Of a stretch of DNA of 42,248 nucleotides, positions 17,013 through 25,215 are shown in pieces. Source of the DNA: Agrilactobacillus composti DSM 18527 = JCM 14202 (GTDB lineage Bacteria > Bacillota > Bacilli > Lactobacillales > Lactobacillaceae); NCBI RefSeq assembly GCF_001436375.1, contig NZ_AZGA01000068.1, positions 1 to 42,248 on the forward strand, written 5' to 3'. The translations under genes were made by a program, and so were the position numbers. Positions within the stretch are counted from its first letter, which is position 1; every line of letters begins with the position of its first letter. A model generated the notes under the pieces. That model saw only the letters and a list, made by a program, of their open reading frames with translations, ran no database searches and was not told where the DNA came from.

Positions 17013-17105
17013 AATAACTGCCTCCGGAAAAATCATTAATATAATTAGGGTTATCATAGCAAGTTTTAATGGGATTGAAAATAGAAAAGACTTATTTTTA
17101 ATAAG

Positions 17106-17119
17106 TTAGGCGAGCCTTA
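17106..17119. promoter_or_regulatory. DtxR/MntR-like operator of mntH
   Basis: TTAGGCGAGCCTTA differs from a perfect TTAGG-N4-CCTAA dyad at one position. It lies 8 bases upstream of the mntH -35, not over it. MntR is known in other Firmicutes to control mntH through palindromes of this general class; the match here is by eye. Confidence 0.55.
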
Positions 17120-17127
17120 AAAACTAT

Positions 17128-17156
17128 TTTACTAAAGCTAAGAAAGGGTGTATAGT
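17128..17156 (+). promoter_or_regulatory. Promoter of mntH-usp
   Basis: TTTACT (17128-17133), 17 bases, TATAGT (17151-17156), about 39 bases before the mntH start. Confidence 0.6.
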
Positions 17157-17194
17157 GTTTTCTGGAATCAATAAAAATGGGAGATGAAAGTTTC

Positions 17195-18784
17195 ATGTCA
17201 GAAGAAAAACCTAAGCGCCATAAGCTTATAGAGTATGCCAATGGCCCTTCGCTTGAAGAAATTAACGGCACAGTAGAGGTGCCAAAGGGCAAAGGGTTCT
17301 TCCGGACCTTGTTTGCCTACTCTGGCCCAGGTGCGTTAGTAGCCGTGGGTTACATGGATCCAGGTAATTGGTCTACATCAATCACCGGTGGTCAAAATTT
17401 TCAATATCTTTTAATGTCCGTAATCTTGATGTCTAGCTTAATTGCCATGTTATTGCAATATATGGCAGCTAAGCTCGGCATCGTCACTCGAATGGACTTG
17501 GCGCAGGCGATTCGGGCCCGCACCGGTAAGACGCTAGGAATTGTACTTTGGATATTGACAGAACTTGCTATTATGGCGACAGATATCGCCGAAGTTATTG
17601 GGGCAGCTATTGCACTATACTTATTATTCCACATACCCCTGGTTATTGCAGTCTTTATTACCGTATTTGATGTTTTGTTACTGCTCTTATTAACGCGAAT
17701 TGGTTTCCGTAAAATCGAAGCCATCGTTGTGTGTTTAATTTTAGTTATTTTGTTAGTCTTTGTTTATCAAGTTGCTTTATCTAACCCTAGTTGGTCTGGG
17801 ATTTTCAAGGGCTTGATTCCAAATGGGGAAACTTTCTCCGGGGCCCATTCTGTGAATGGCATGACGCCTTTAAACGGGGCTTTAGGAATCATTGGGGCCA
17901 CAGTTATGCCCCATAACTTGTACTTACACTCTGCCGTATCCCAAACCCGGGCCATCGATCATGATGACGAAGAATCAGTTGCCCAAACTGTCCGGTTCAC
18001 CACTTGGGACTCCAACATTCAATTGACCTTTGCCTTTGTGGTCAACTCTTTGCTGTTGATCATGGGTGTGGCCGTCTTCAAGACCGGCGCCGTCAAAGAT
18101 CCATCATTCTTTGGTTTGTTTGATGCCTTGTCTAACACGTCAACATTAAGCAACCCCGTCTTGATCAGTGTTGCCAAGTCTGGGGTATTGTCTGTCCTGT
18201 TTGCCGTTGCTTTACTGGCATCAGGCCAAAACTCCACCATCACTGGGACGTTAACCGGGCAGGTTATCATGGAAGGGTTCATTCACATGCGCATGCCACT
18301 ATGGGCCCGGCGCTTAGTAACTCGTTTGATTTCCGTTGTCCCTGTTTTGATTTGTGTGGCACTAACCAGTGGGCAATCCGCAATCCAGCAACATGAGGCG
18401 TTAAATAATTTAATGAACAATTCCCAGGTATTCTTGGCTTTCGCCTTACCATTCTCCATGTTACCGCTGTTAATGTTCACTGACAGTCGGCTGGAAATGG
18501 GTAAGCGTTTCAAGAATAATATCTTAGTGAAGTTCTTTGGTTGGGTTTCAGTTATTAGTTTGACCTTCTTAAACATGAAGGGTCTCCCAGATTCTATCGA
18601 AGGCTTCTTCGGGGATAACCCCACTAAGAGCCAAACACTAACAGCTGATATCATTGCTTACATTTTGATTGCCGCTGTCTTGGCCCTGTTAGTTTGGACG
18701 ATCATAGAATTACATCGGGGCAACAAGCGGCTGGAAGAAAAAGTCGCTGCTGACAAACTTGAGGCAGCCAAACTCGGCGATTAA
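17195..18784 (+). CDS. mntH: NRAMP family manganese/proton symporter
   Basis: A 529-residue membrane protein importing Mn2+ (and other divalent metals) with protons. The NRAMP signatures are 'GYMDPGNW' in membrane segment 1 (metal-binding D and N) and 'VMPHNLYLHSA' in segment 6 (metal-binding M, and the proton-path H), with the expected 11 segments or so. The start is ATG 17195 with GGGAGA 10 bases upstream; ATG 17177 has no ribosome site. A usp gene follows after 52 bases in the same direction, a pairing common in lactobacilli. The promoter carries a DtxR/MntR-like box. Lactobacilli rely on Mn2+ instead of iron for oxidative defence. Confidence 0.94.
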   Translation: MSEEKPKRHKLIEYANGPSLEEINGTVEVPKGKGFFRTLFAYSGPGALVAVGYMDPGNWSTSITGGQNFQYLLMSVILMSSLIAMLLQYMAAKLGIVTRMDLAQAIRARTGKTLGIVLWILTELAIMATDIAEVIGAAIALYLLFHIPLVIAVFITVFDVLLLLLLTRIGFRKIEAIVVCLILVILLVFVYQVALSNPSWSGIFKGLIPNGETFSGAHSVNGMTPLNGALGIIGATVMPHNLYLHSAVSQTRAIDHDDEESVAQTVRFTTWDSNIQLTFAFVVNSLLLIMGVAVFKTGAVKDPSFFGLFDALSNTSTLSNPVLISVAKSGVLSVLFAVALLASGQNSTITGTLTGQVIMEGFIHMRMPLWARRLVTRLISVVPVLICVALTSGQSAIQQHEALNNLMNNSQVFLAFALPFSMLPLLMFTDSRLEMGKRFKNNILVKFFGWVSVISLTFLNMKGLPDSIEGFFGDNPTKSQTLTADIIAYILIAAVLALLVWTIIELHRGNKRLEEKVAADKLEAAKLGD

Positions 18785-18836
18785 TTGAGTTTTCCGGTGA
18801 ATTTTGCCATACTGAAAGTACCAACAATTATGATGG

Positions 18837-19307
18837 ATGGGAATGATAAAGCCAATGAGTGATACACAACCAAGCAAAGTAAAACATTTTAGCCGTGTTT
18901 TAGTCGCCGTAGATGATTCCGACGATTCGCAGTTAGCCTTTCGTTACGCGTTAAATCGGGCTAAAGAAGATCAAGCAACCTTGATCATCTGCTCAATCTT
19001 AGAATCCCAGGAAATGAATATCTATCAAGCACTCAGCAAAGACTATGTCCACGGTCAACGTTCAGATCTGGAAAAACATATTCAAGATTATGTGAAATTA
19101 GCGATGAATTTCGGGATTGAAAAAGTTCGCGCTGTTATCGATGAAGGGGAAGCCGGGGAAACCATTGTTAAAAATGTGATCCCCCATGTGGACGCCGATG
19201 TGTTAATCATCGGTTCCCGGTCTAAGAAGGGTTTTGCCCGTCACTTCGGGAGCCAAGCCGCTTACATGGCTAAATACGCACCAATCTCCGTCTTTGTTAT
19301 TCGCTAA
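18837..19307 (+). CDS. Universal stress protein (UspA family)
   Basis: A cytoplasmic UspA-fold protein of up to 156 residues. The first strand 'RVLVAVDDSDDSQLAFRYAL' holds the nucleotide-contact aspartate, and the C-terminal 'VLIIGSRSKKGFARHFGSQAAYMAKYAPISVFVIR' region (in pieces) has the glycine-rich ATP-binding pattern, so it is probably the ATP-binding type. Three in-frame ATGs (18837, 18843, 18855) compete and none has a textbook ribosome site; 18855 gives 'MSDTQPSKV', a natural start. It is the second gene of the mntH operon and is followed by a terminator at 19335. Confidence 0.88.
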   Translation: MGMIKPMSDTQPSKVKHFSRVLVAVDDSDDSQLAFRYALNRAKEDQATLIICSILESQEMNIYQALSKDYVHGQRSDLEKHIQDYVKLAMNFGIEKVRAVIDEGEAGETIVKNVIPHVDADVLIIGSRSKKGFARHFGSQAAYMAKYAPISVFVIR

Positions 19308-19334
19308 ACAATTTAAATTTAATCCGCAAGTAAG

Positions 19335-19365
19335 TGAGGCCAGTACACCCTGGTCTCATTTTTTT
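19335..19365 (+). terminator. Terminator of mntH-usp
   Basis: TGAGGCCAG (19335-19343) pairs with CTGGTCTCA (19350-19358) with one G-T pair, followed by seven T. Confidence 0.85.
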
Positions 19366-19367
19366 GT

Positions 19368-19415
19368 AAAAAAATACCCATTGCCAGAATGTAATTTTCT
19401 GAAAATGGGTATTTT
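19368..19415 (-). terminator. Terminator of glnA
   Basis: AAAATACCCATT and AATGGGTATTTT form a 12-bp stem (19371-19382 with 19404-19415), with an inner CAGAA/TTCTG pairing. On the minus strand the stem is followed by seven U residues. Confidence 0.85.
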
Positions 19416-19427
19416 GCGTATTAACGG

Positions 19428-20750
19428 TTAAACATTGAAATAAGTCTTATTTTCCCAATCCGTGACACTGATTTGATAATCGGTTAATTCCCGTTGTTTA
19501 TAAGCCACAAACTTCGGGACAATGCCATCTAGGCCGGCAACAAGCACGGGGTCATTTTGCAAATTGACCAGGGCTTGGGCCAGAGAGCGGGGCAGTTCAG
19601 TGATGTGTTGGGCTTTTCTTTGAACAGGGGTCATTTTGAAAATATCGGCTTCAATGTTTGCCGGTGGGGTCAACTGGTGCTGTAAGCCAGCGAGCCCGGC
19701 CGCTAAAACTGCTGCCATGGCCAGATAAGGATTGGCCGATGTATCACCACTGCGCAATTCTAAACGGGTGGCGGCCCCACGGCCATCAGGGACCCGGACC
19801 AAAGCGGTGCGGTTAGCCATGGCCCAGGCCACATAAGTGGGGGCTTCGTAGCCAGCAACTAAGCGTTTGAAACTGTTGATGGTGGGATTGGTGAGGGCCG
19901 TAAAGCCTTGGGCATGGGCCAAGACCCCAGCTAAGTAGGCGGTGGCGGTGCTGGACAGGCCGTTACTGGCTTTAGGATCGTCAAAGAGATTTTGCCCGTC
20001 TTTAAACAAGGACATATTTAAATGCATCCCCGACCCATTCACCCCAGTCATGGGTTTGGGCATAAAAGTGGCACACAGCCCATGTTTCTCCGCAATGGTA
20101 CGGGTGGTGAGTTTTAATAACTGCACCCGATCGGCGGTTAACACCGCGTCATCATAGCGAAAATCGATTTCACATTGCCCGGGGGCGACCTCATGGTGAT
20201 TGGCTTCGATGTGAAAACCCATTTTTGCCAAGGTATTTACCGTGTCCCGGCGACAGCTTTCACAGGCGTCACTGGGAAAGGCGTCAAAATAAGACCCCGA
20301 ATCATTTAAAATTTTAGTTGGCTTACCATTTTCGTCGGCTTTAAACAAAAAATATTCCATTTCAGCGCCCACTTGTAATTGCCCATCACCCAGGTCAGCC
20401 AGTTGGGCCACTAGATGTTTCAAGACCCCCCGGGGATCCCCAGCAAAGGGCGTCCCATCATTATTATAGACATCACAAATTAAAGCCGCGGTTTTACCAG
20501 CGGGGGTCAGCCAGGGATAAACCGTCCAGGAATCTAAATCAGGGTGCAGATACATATCCGAATTTTCAATGGCGGTGAAGCCAGTAATGGAGGACCCATC
20601 GATTTTGATGTGATTGTTTAAAGCTTCATCCAACAATTCAATAGGGATTTCCACATTCTTTAAAGTTCCAGTCAAATCGGTAAAGGTCATTCGTAAGTAT
20701 TCAATGGCTTGTTTCTTTGCCAGTTGCAAAATATCAGCGCGCGTATACAT
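19428..20750 (-). CDS. glnA: Type I glutamine synthetase
   Basis: A 440-residue enzyme making glutamine from glutamate, ammonia and ATP, working as a dodecamer with Mg2+ or Mn2+. Signatures: 'KIDGSSITGF' near the N-terminus, 'EMEYFLF' (metal ligands), 'GSGMHLNMSLFKDG' (ATP/metal), 'SFKRLVAGYEAPTYVAWAMANR' region (glutamate-gating loop with E) and 'GAATRLELRSGD'. Length fits the Gram-positive GSI-alpha form; the adenylylation tyrosine loop is absent. In B. subtilis the segment after DGSSIEGF has an arginine (R62, as I recall) needed for glutamine feedback; here it reads 'FTAIENSDM', with Ala at that place. GGAGG lies 8 bases before the ATG. No glnR is next to it. A TTAGG-type box precedes it. 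Confidence 0.93.
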   Translation of the reverse strand: MYTRADILQLAKKQAIEYLRMTFTDLTGTLKNVEIPIELLDEALNNHIKIDGSSITGFTAIENSDMYLHPDLDSWTVYPWLTPAGKTAALICDVYNNDGTPFAGDPRGVLKHLVAQLADLGDGQLQVGAEMEYFLFKADENGKPTKILNDSGSYFDAFPSDACESCRRDTVNTLAKMGFHIEANHHEVAPGQCEIDFRYDDAVLTADRVQLLKLTTRTIAEKHGLCATFMPKPMTGVNGSGMHLNMSLFKDGQNLFDDPKASNGLSSTATAYLAGVLAHAQGFTALTNPTINSFKRLVAGYEAPTYVAWAMANRTALVRVPDGRGAATRLELRSGDTSANPYLAMAAVLAAGLAGLQHQLTPPANIEADIFKMTPVQRKAQHITELPRSLAQALVNLQNDPVLVAGLDGIVPKFVAYKQRELTDYQISVTDWENKTYFNV

Positions 20751-20797
20751 AAAAAACCTCCAAGTTCTGTAATTGTTTCAAAATTCTAAGTAATATA

Positions 20798-20811
20798 TTA
20801 GGTATTCCTAA
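20798..20811. promoter_or_regulatory. TTAGG-N4-CCTAA palindrome upstream of glnA
   Basis: TTAGGTATTCCTAA, 48 bases before the glnA ATG and just downstream of a minus-strand TATAAT-like -10 (20819-20824), so it would cover the start of transcription. The GlnR consensus TGTnA-N7-TnACA does not fit well, whereas the arms match the boxes before VIT and mntH. Confidence 0.45.
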
Positions 20812-20851
20812 CAAAACCATTATACGCTTTATCAGTCTTTAAAAATAGGCC

Positions 20852-20897
20852 AAAAAACACGCCAATTCAACTTTTAAAAGCGAAATTGGCGTGTTTT
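20852..20897 (-). terminator. Terminator of the 55-residue membrane protein gene
   Basis: AAAACACGCCAATT (20854-20867) and its exact complement (20884-20897) form a 14-bp stem, followed on the minus strand by six U. It isolates the small gene from glnA. Confidence 0.85.
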
Positions 20898-20954
20898 GCG
20901 GGTGCTAAAACTGGCGGTGCTATATGTTTGGTCACCTCAAAAAGTGACTCAAAA

Positions 20955-21122
20955 TTAATAATGTAGATGATCATTCATTCGATTGGCCACGTCTTCAGCA
21001 CTGTGAGTCGCTCGGCTTTTAAGGAGCCGCAACATGGGTTCAACGCAATACGTGTACGTCTCCACCAACAGCCCAATACAAATACCTAATACGCAGAAAA
21101 CCAAAATAGTGATTAAATCCAT
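20955..21122 (-). CDS. Small membrane protein, 55 residues
   Basis: Reads MDLITILVFCVLGICIGLLV at the start, a single membrane segment (about 3-20), then a short cytoplasmic or external tail with 'ETYTYCVEPMLRLLKSRATH' and an acidic/amphipathic end 'AEDVANRMNDHLHY'. I do not recognise a family. The gene is supported by AAGGGA about 11 bases before the ATG, by an intact reading frame bounded by its own strong terminator at 20852-20897, and by its place as a single gene between glnA and the aminotransferase. Its orientation makes the tail likely cytoplasmic under the positive-inside rule (K/R after the segment). Confidence 0.6.
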   Translation of the reverse strand: MDLITILVFCVLGICIGLLVETYTYCVEPMLRLLKSRATHSAEDVANRMNDHLHY

Positions 21123-21215
21123 AACCTGACAGTCCCTTCCTTTGATTATACCCGGTCATTGCCTGATCTGGTACCGCCTTGTTAATTGGTTCCATCTACA
21201 GATTAGGTTAATCAA

Positions 21216-21248
21216 AATAAAAAAGCAAGCCTAAATTTCAGCTTGCTT
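21216..21248 (-). terminator. Terminator of the class I aminotransferase gene
   Basis: AAGCAAGC (21223-21230) with GCTTGCTT (21241-21248), followed on the minus strand by a T-rich tract. Confidence 0.85.
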
Positions 21249-21260
21249 GGTTAAATTGGT

Positions 21261-22424
21261 TTATTGATAACTTTGAACGTAAGCACTTAAGCGCTCAACG
21301 GCCTTGTGCAAGTTGTCCATACTGGCCGCATAACTGATGCGCACGTAACCTTCGCCACCTAGACCAAAGGAAATACCAGGGATGAGGGCTAATTTTTGAG
21401 TTTGGGCTAATTCCCGGACAAAGGTCCAAGAATTTTGCGGACAATTAGCGGGGATTTTCGCGAAGAGATAAAAGGCACCATCGGGGCGGGCCATTTCAAA
21501 GCCTAATGGTTTCAAGGCATCGATCAAGTAATCCCGCCGTTCAATGTATTCTTTAGCCATTACTTGGCTATCTTCTTTCCCATTGGTCAAAGCTTCTAAA
21601 GCAGCGAACTGCACGAAAGTGGTTGGGGCTGTGACCATATATTGATGGGTCTTCACCACTTGGTCGATCACAGCATCTGGGGCCAAGATGAAGCCTACCC
21701 GCCAGCCAGTCATGGCATGGGACTTGGATAAGCCATTGATGACGATGACCTGGTCGGGGATGAAGTTGGCCAAGGATTCATGGGGTTCACTGTAAGACAA
21801 TTCTGCGTAAACTTCGTCGCTGACCACCCATAATTGTTCTTTTTGGATGACCTTGGCCAAGCCGGCCAATTCCTCGTGGTTATAAGTGACACCAGTGGGG
21901 TTGTTGGGGTAGTTCAAGACGATGGCCTTGAAGTTAGCATTGGGATATTCAGCCATAGTAGCGGCCAATTTTTCCGGCGTCAAGATAAAGCCGTCGGCGC
22001 TGGTATCAATGAAGACCACCTTGCCGTGACTTAAGAACGTATCAGGGATGTAAATAGGGAAGATTGGTGTGGGTACGATGACCACATCGTCGGGATTTAA
22101 AATTGCCTGCAAGGCCGCCGCGATACCTTCCGTGGCCCCAACGGTGGTGACTACGTTTTTAGCTTCGTAGTGCCAATCAAATTTTTCATTGTAATATGTA
22201 GCTGCAGCTTGGCGCAATGCCGGAATCCCAGGGTTTGGGGTGTAATGGGATTGGTCGTCATTGATCGCCTTGATAGCGGCTTGTTTCACGTGTTCAGGGG
22301 TATTGAAATCAGGTTCTCCTAAGGTTAATTTAACCATGCCAGGGATTTGGCTGACTTCGTTGTCGAATTGCCGAATGTCGGATACCGCAATCTTTTGGAC
22401 CACTTCATTAAAATCTTTTCGCAA
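21261..22424 (-). CDS. PLP-dependent class I aminotransferase (PatA/AraT-like)
   Basis: A 387-residue fold-type I aminotransferase. 'MVKLTLGEPDFNTPEHVKQA' opens it, 'NYPNNPTGV' binds PLP and substrate, 'VVSDEVYAELSY' holds the PLP-ring aspartate, and the Schiff-base lysine is in 'INGLSKSHAMTGWRVG'. The C-terminal 'GEGYVRISYA' carries the carboxylate-binding arginine. In lactobacilli this group is annotated as aminotransferase A, N-acetyl-diaminopimelate aminotransferase or aromatic aminotransferase; sequence alone does not decide. It is monocistronic with its own terminator. Confidence 0.88.
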   Translation of the reverse strand: MRKDFNEVVQKIAVSDIRQFDNEVSQIPGMVKLTLGEPDFNTPEHVKQAAIKAINDDQSHYTPNPGIPALRQAAATYYNEKFDWHYEAKNVVTTVGATEGIAAALQAILNPDDVVIVPTPIFPIYIPDTFLSHGKVVFIDTSADGFILTPEKLAATMAEYPNANFKAIVLNYPNNPTGVTYNHEELAGLAKVIQKEQLWVVSDEVYAELSYSEPHESLANFIPDQVIVINGLSKSHAMTGWRVGFILAPDAVIDQVVKTHQYMVTAPTTFVQFAALEALTNGKEDSQVMAKEYIERRDYLIDALKPLGFEMARPDGAFYLFAKIPANCPQNSWTFVRELAQTQKLALIPGISFGLGGEGYVRISYAASMDNLHKAVERLSAYVQSYQ

Positions 22425-22498
22425 AATTCTACCTACTTTCTAAGTTTATTCTAATTATTATAACCCATTTAGGGATAAATTGGGAAAATAATTGGGAG

Positions 22499-23140
22499 TT
22501 AAATCCGGTTAGTTGATGCAGGCAGTACGGTGCCGTCAGGGTAGACAACATAGCCGAGGTCAATAGCTCGCCAATAAAGGCCAGTACCATTTGGGCCAAT
22601 ATCTGGTGTGCCTTCGTAGATATGATAATAGTCTTCGCCCCAATAGCCTGAATTACTTGACTCATGGTAAGCGGTTAATAGGTGAGGAAGATCAGCCATG
22701 GCCAATCTTGAGATGGCCTGTTCATCGGTACTGCTGGTATCTTTGTCTGGATACTTAATAACATAATCTAAAAAGGCGTCATTTGCATCGTTGACTGGTA
22801 CTTTGACCTGTGTGCCTTGAATCCAAAGGTCATGACCCGCATAAAAATAATATCCGTCACTGCGCTTGGTATAACCATAAACTTGCCATTGGGAACCCTG
22901 GGGCAGGATCCACTTGAAGACTTTTTGACTGTCATTGCCTTCAAAAACATTAGCCCCCCAAGTGCCATCAACGGTGGCCATGGCGTCATAGTCGTTGTAG
23001 GTATTGATGGGTTTAAAGCTAAAAGTCGGTCGTTGATCATCAGCGTGGCTGGTTTGCGGGGCAGTCAACGTCAATAGGAGCACCGCGCATAAGCCCAACA
23101 AGCTATAGATAAGTCGTTTCAAGTTAACATTTCTAACCAT
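22499..23140 (-). CDS. Small secreted protein A of a three-member paralogous family
   Basis: A 213-residue secreted protein of unknown function. The signal peptide (basic N-terminus, hydrophobic stretch, SHA-DD) is followed by the family core: 'YNDYDAMATVDGTWGANVF', 'ILPQGSQWQVYGYTKRSDGYYFYAG', 'LWIQGTQVKVPV', then a variable region and a tail with 'GYWGEDYYHIYEG' and 'VVYPDGTVLP'. The core is rich in W, Y and G with regularly spaced short strands, like a compact beta domain or a wall-binding repeat. No catalytic motif or LPXTG. It is the most diverged of the three. ATG 23140 has AAGGGA 8 bases upstream. It lies downstream of an SDR gene, as do the other two copies. Confidence 0.75.
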   Translation of the reverse strand: MVRNVNLKRLIYSLLGLCAVLLLTLTAPQTSHADDQRPTFSFKPINTYNDYDAMATVDGTWGANVFEGNDSQKVFKWILPQGSQWQVYGYTKRSDGYYFYAGHDLWIQGTQVKVPVNDANDAFLDYVIKYPDKDTSSTDEQAISRLAMADLPHLLTAYHESSNSGYWGEDYYHIYEGTPDIGPNGTGLYWRAIDLGYVVYPDGTVLPASTNRI

Positions 23141-23199
23141 TTTCAAATCCCTTCCTTCAAGAACTCACTATAGCACAATCACGGCGTGTTGAAGCCAGC

Positions 23200-23230
23200 A
23201 AAAAAAACAAAGCCAAATTACTGACTTTGT
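23200..23230 (-). terminator. Terminator of SDR copy 1
   Basis: ACAAAG (23207-23212) with CTTTGT (23225-23230), followed on the minus strand by eight U. The same element, base for base, follows SDR copy 2. Confidence 0.65.
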
Positions 23231-23260
23231 CCTTTAAAAATAGGCGATTAATTGGAGTTA

Positions 23261-24007
23261 TTAAGCCCGCTGGCCGCCATCCACAACGAATTCGGCGCCA
23301 ACCGCGAAGGTAGATTCATCACTACCTAAATAAACACAGATTTCCCCGATATCTTGCGGTTTGCCTAAATGGCCCACTGGAATCGTCTTGATGATCTGTT
23401 CCTTATAGGCATCAGGGATGATACCAGTATCGACCCAGCCAGGGTGAACACTGTTGACCCGAATGTGGCTGCCTTCCCGGGCCAAGGACAAGGCTGTGGC
23501 ATGGGTCAATAAGCGGGTACCACCTTTACTGGCGGAATAATCCGGGCTCAGAGGCAGACCGACTAACCCAGCAACAGAAGAAATGTTAATGATGGAGCCG
23601 TTATTATCATTGTGGGCTTTCATGGCCTGGATGCCATATTTTTCACCTAGGAAAGTCCCAGTTAAGTTGATATCCATGGTTTTTTGCCAAACCGCTAGAT
23701 CCATCTTATCCACGGGCACACCACTGCCCCAAATACCGGCATTGTTGACTAAAATATCCAATTTGCCAAATTTATCGATAACTTGTTGAATGGTAGTTTG
23801 CCAATCAGCTTCTTTAGTGACACTCATTTGCACGAATAACGCCTTATCCGCACCGAATTCTGCGACAGCCTTTTTACCACCTTCGATATTACGATCAGCG
23901 GTGACCACCACTTTGGCGCCTTCTCTGACAAAACTTTTAGCGATGCCCAGGCCGATACCAGCGACACCGCCGGTAATTAGAGCAACTTTATCTTTGAGAC
24001 GATCCAT
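23261..24007 (-). CDS. Short-chain dehydrogenase/reductase, copy 1 (LbADH-like)
   Basis: A 248-residue classical SDR. The cofactor motif is TGGVAGIG (about 13-20), 'NNAGIWGSG' stabilises the sheet, and the catalytic S-Y-K set is in 'SSVAGLVG...DYSASKGG'. 'VHPGWVDTG' and the C-terminal '[13 protein letters not shown]' match the R-specific alcohol dehydrogenase group of lactobacilli. An Asp in 'VVTADRN' after strand 2 favours NAD. Substrate unknown. The last about 60 codons and the 3' flank are identical in DNA to copy 2. AAGGTAGG precedes the ATG. A cre-like site lies about 100 bases upstream. Confidence 0.88.
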   Translation of the reverse strand: MDRLKDKVALITGGVAGIGLGIAKSFVREGAKVVVTADRNIEGGKKAVAEFGADKALFVQMSVTKEADWQTTIQQVIDKFGKLDILVNNAGIWGSGVPVDKMDLAVWQKTMDINLTGTFLGEKYGIQAMKAHNDNNGSIINISSVAGLVGLPLSPDYSASKGGTRLLTHATALSLAREGSHIRVNSVHPGWVDTGIIPDAYKEQIIKTIPVGHLGKPQDIGEICVYLGSDESTFAVGAEFVVDGGQRA

Positions 24008-24101
24008 AAAAAATTACCTACCTTCTTAAAAATTGGGTGACGATTTTTGGGAAAGTAACGACCGATTGTCAATGAGGGACAAGATTTGTTCGTTGCGATT
24101 T

Positions 24102-24115
24102 AGAAAACGCTTTAA
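24102..24115. promoter_or_regulatory. cre-like site upstream of SDR copy 1
   Basis: AGAAAACGCTTTAA; its complement TTAAAGCGTTTTCT matches the CcpA-site consensus TGWAARCGYTWNCW at 13 of 14 positions. A related site is at the same place before copy 2. Confidence 0.45.
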
Positions 24116-24211
24116 CCACTACATAGCAAGTATATGAGATACCAAGAAATATCACAAGATAACTGTTTACTGTTCATAATTATGCCATATACAGCAACAA
24201 TTAAGGGGTGA

Positions 24212-24424
24212 TTGTTGCAGTCTGAGCTGGCAATGGTCGGCTATGTGCCTAACCATGAGCAAACCGGCGAAGCTTTGATGGAAATCCGTGGGATAACTTT
24301 TCTTTATCCAGTGGCGATGGCCGCACTTACGGTGGGTTTGATGTTGTTTTACCCGATTACAGAAAGCAAGTATGCGATGATCATTGCTGATCTAAAGAAA
24401 CGACATCAAAATGATTCAGTTTAA
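24212..24424 (+). pseudogene. C-terminal remnant of a GPH-family sugar permease
   Basis: About 70 codons readable without a stop, with 'GYVPNHEQTGEALMEIRGITFLYP' (in pieces) and 'LMLFYPITESKYAMIIADLKKR', which is the last loop, last membrane segment and tail of glycoside-pentoside-hexuronide:cation symporters such as XylP. The other about 400 residues are missing upstream, so it is the end of a deleted gene. A TTG with a purine-rich stretch could start it, but a one-segment fragment would not transport. A terminator follows at 24514-24562. It shows that a transporter gene was lost when the SDR/secreted block was rearranged. Confidence 0.7.
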
Positions 24425-24513
24425 GGCAGTGTGGTCTGACTTAAAACTAAGTGGTTTGAAAACTAGAGAAACTAGTTAACTTTCTAAATTAAAGCATAAG
24501 TACAGGTTACATT

Positions 24514-24562
24514 AAAAATAGGTATTCAACCGCTGATAACGCACAGTTGAATACCTATTTTT
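24514..24562. terminator. Bidirectional terminator between permease remnant and secreted protein B
   Basis: A perfect 17-bp inverted repeat (24514-24530 with 24546-24562; core ATAGGTATTCAAC) with A tract on one side and T tract on the other. Confidence 0.9.
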
Positions 24563-24610
24563 TAATAATTAATATATTGAAACAAGTTTCTCGACCTTAG
24601 ACTACTTTTA

Positions 24611-25168
24611 TTAATATGGCCCCCCGGCCGGGAGTTTAAAGGCATTGCCGTTTGGATAGACAACAAAGGATTGTTTGAATGAAGCAGCTCTGGGGCCTTC
24701 GTCTCTGACCCACCAGTAATCCGTACCCCAGTAACCGCCGCGATAGTCGTTGCCATAATCTGCAACAATATGGATTGGGACCCAATAAGTATCCGGATCA
24801 CCACTGTCTTTGTATTGGGCAATGGCATTTAAGATGGCATCGGACGCATTGTCGACGGGTACCATCGCTTGATTGGCCTGAATCCATTGGTCACCGCCAG
24901 CCCAATAATAAAAGCCATCTTTACGTTTGGTGTAGCCGTAAATCTGCCACTGAGAATCTTTGGGCAGAATTTTGTCAAATTGTTTGTTGTGGTCATTGTT
25001 AATGAAAAGATTGGCGCCCCAAGTACCCTTGATCGTCGCTACGGCGCTGTAATCATAAAATTGATCGTAATTTTTATAAGGTTCAGCTTTAGCTGTCTGA
25101 CTAACCAATAAAAAGCCAAACAGGATAGTCAAGGGCAGCAACAGTAAAAATAGATGTTTATGCTTCAT
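24611..25168 (-). CDS. Small secreted protein B of the paralogous family
   Basis: A 185-residue secreted protein. Signal peptide to about residue 28 (AKA-EP), then the shared core: 'YDYSAVATIKGTWGANLF', 'ILPKDSQWQIYGYTKRKDG', 'WAGGDQWIQANQAMVPV', 'ASDAILN', and the tail 'GYWGTDYWWVRDEG' and 'VVYPNGNAFKLP'. Function unknown; no anchor, so probably released or bound non-covalently. 123 bases of its core (24867-24989) are identical to copy C. AGGAGG precedes the ATG. It lies 47 bases downstream of copy C in the same direction. Confidence 0.78.
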   Translation of the reverse strand: MKHKHLFLLLLPLTILFGFLLVSQTAKAEPYKNYDQFYDYSAVATIKGTWGANLFINNDHNKQFDKILPKDSQWQIYGYTKRKDGFYYWAGGDQWIQANQAMVPVDNASDAILNAIAQYKDSGDPDTYWVPIHIVADYGNDYRGGYWGTDYWWVRDEGPRAASFKQSFVVYPNGNAFKLPAGGPY

Positions 25169-25215
25169 TTGAATGCCTCCTAAGCAGGATAGTCAAATGA
25201 TATTCTTAAGCTACT

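Noticed and set aside
20798-20811. GlnR box at glnA
   Set aside because: TGTTA...CTAAT is off by one against TGTnA-N7-TnACA, while TTAGG/CCTAA is a clean dyad; kept as a TTAGG box.
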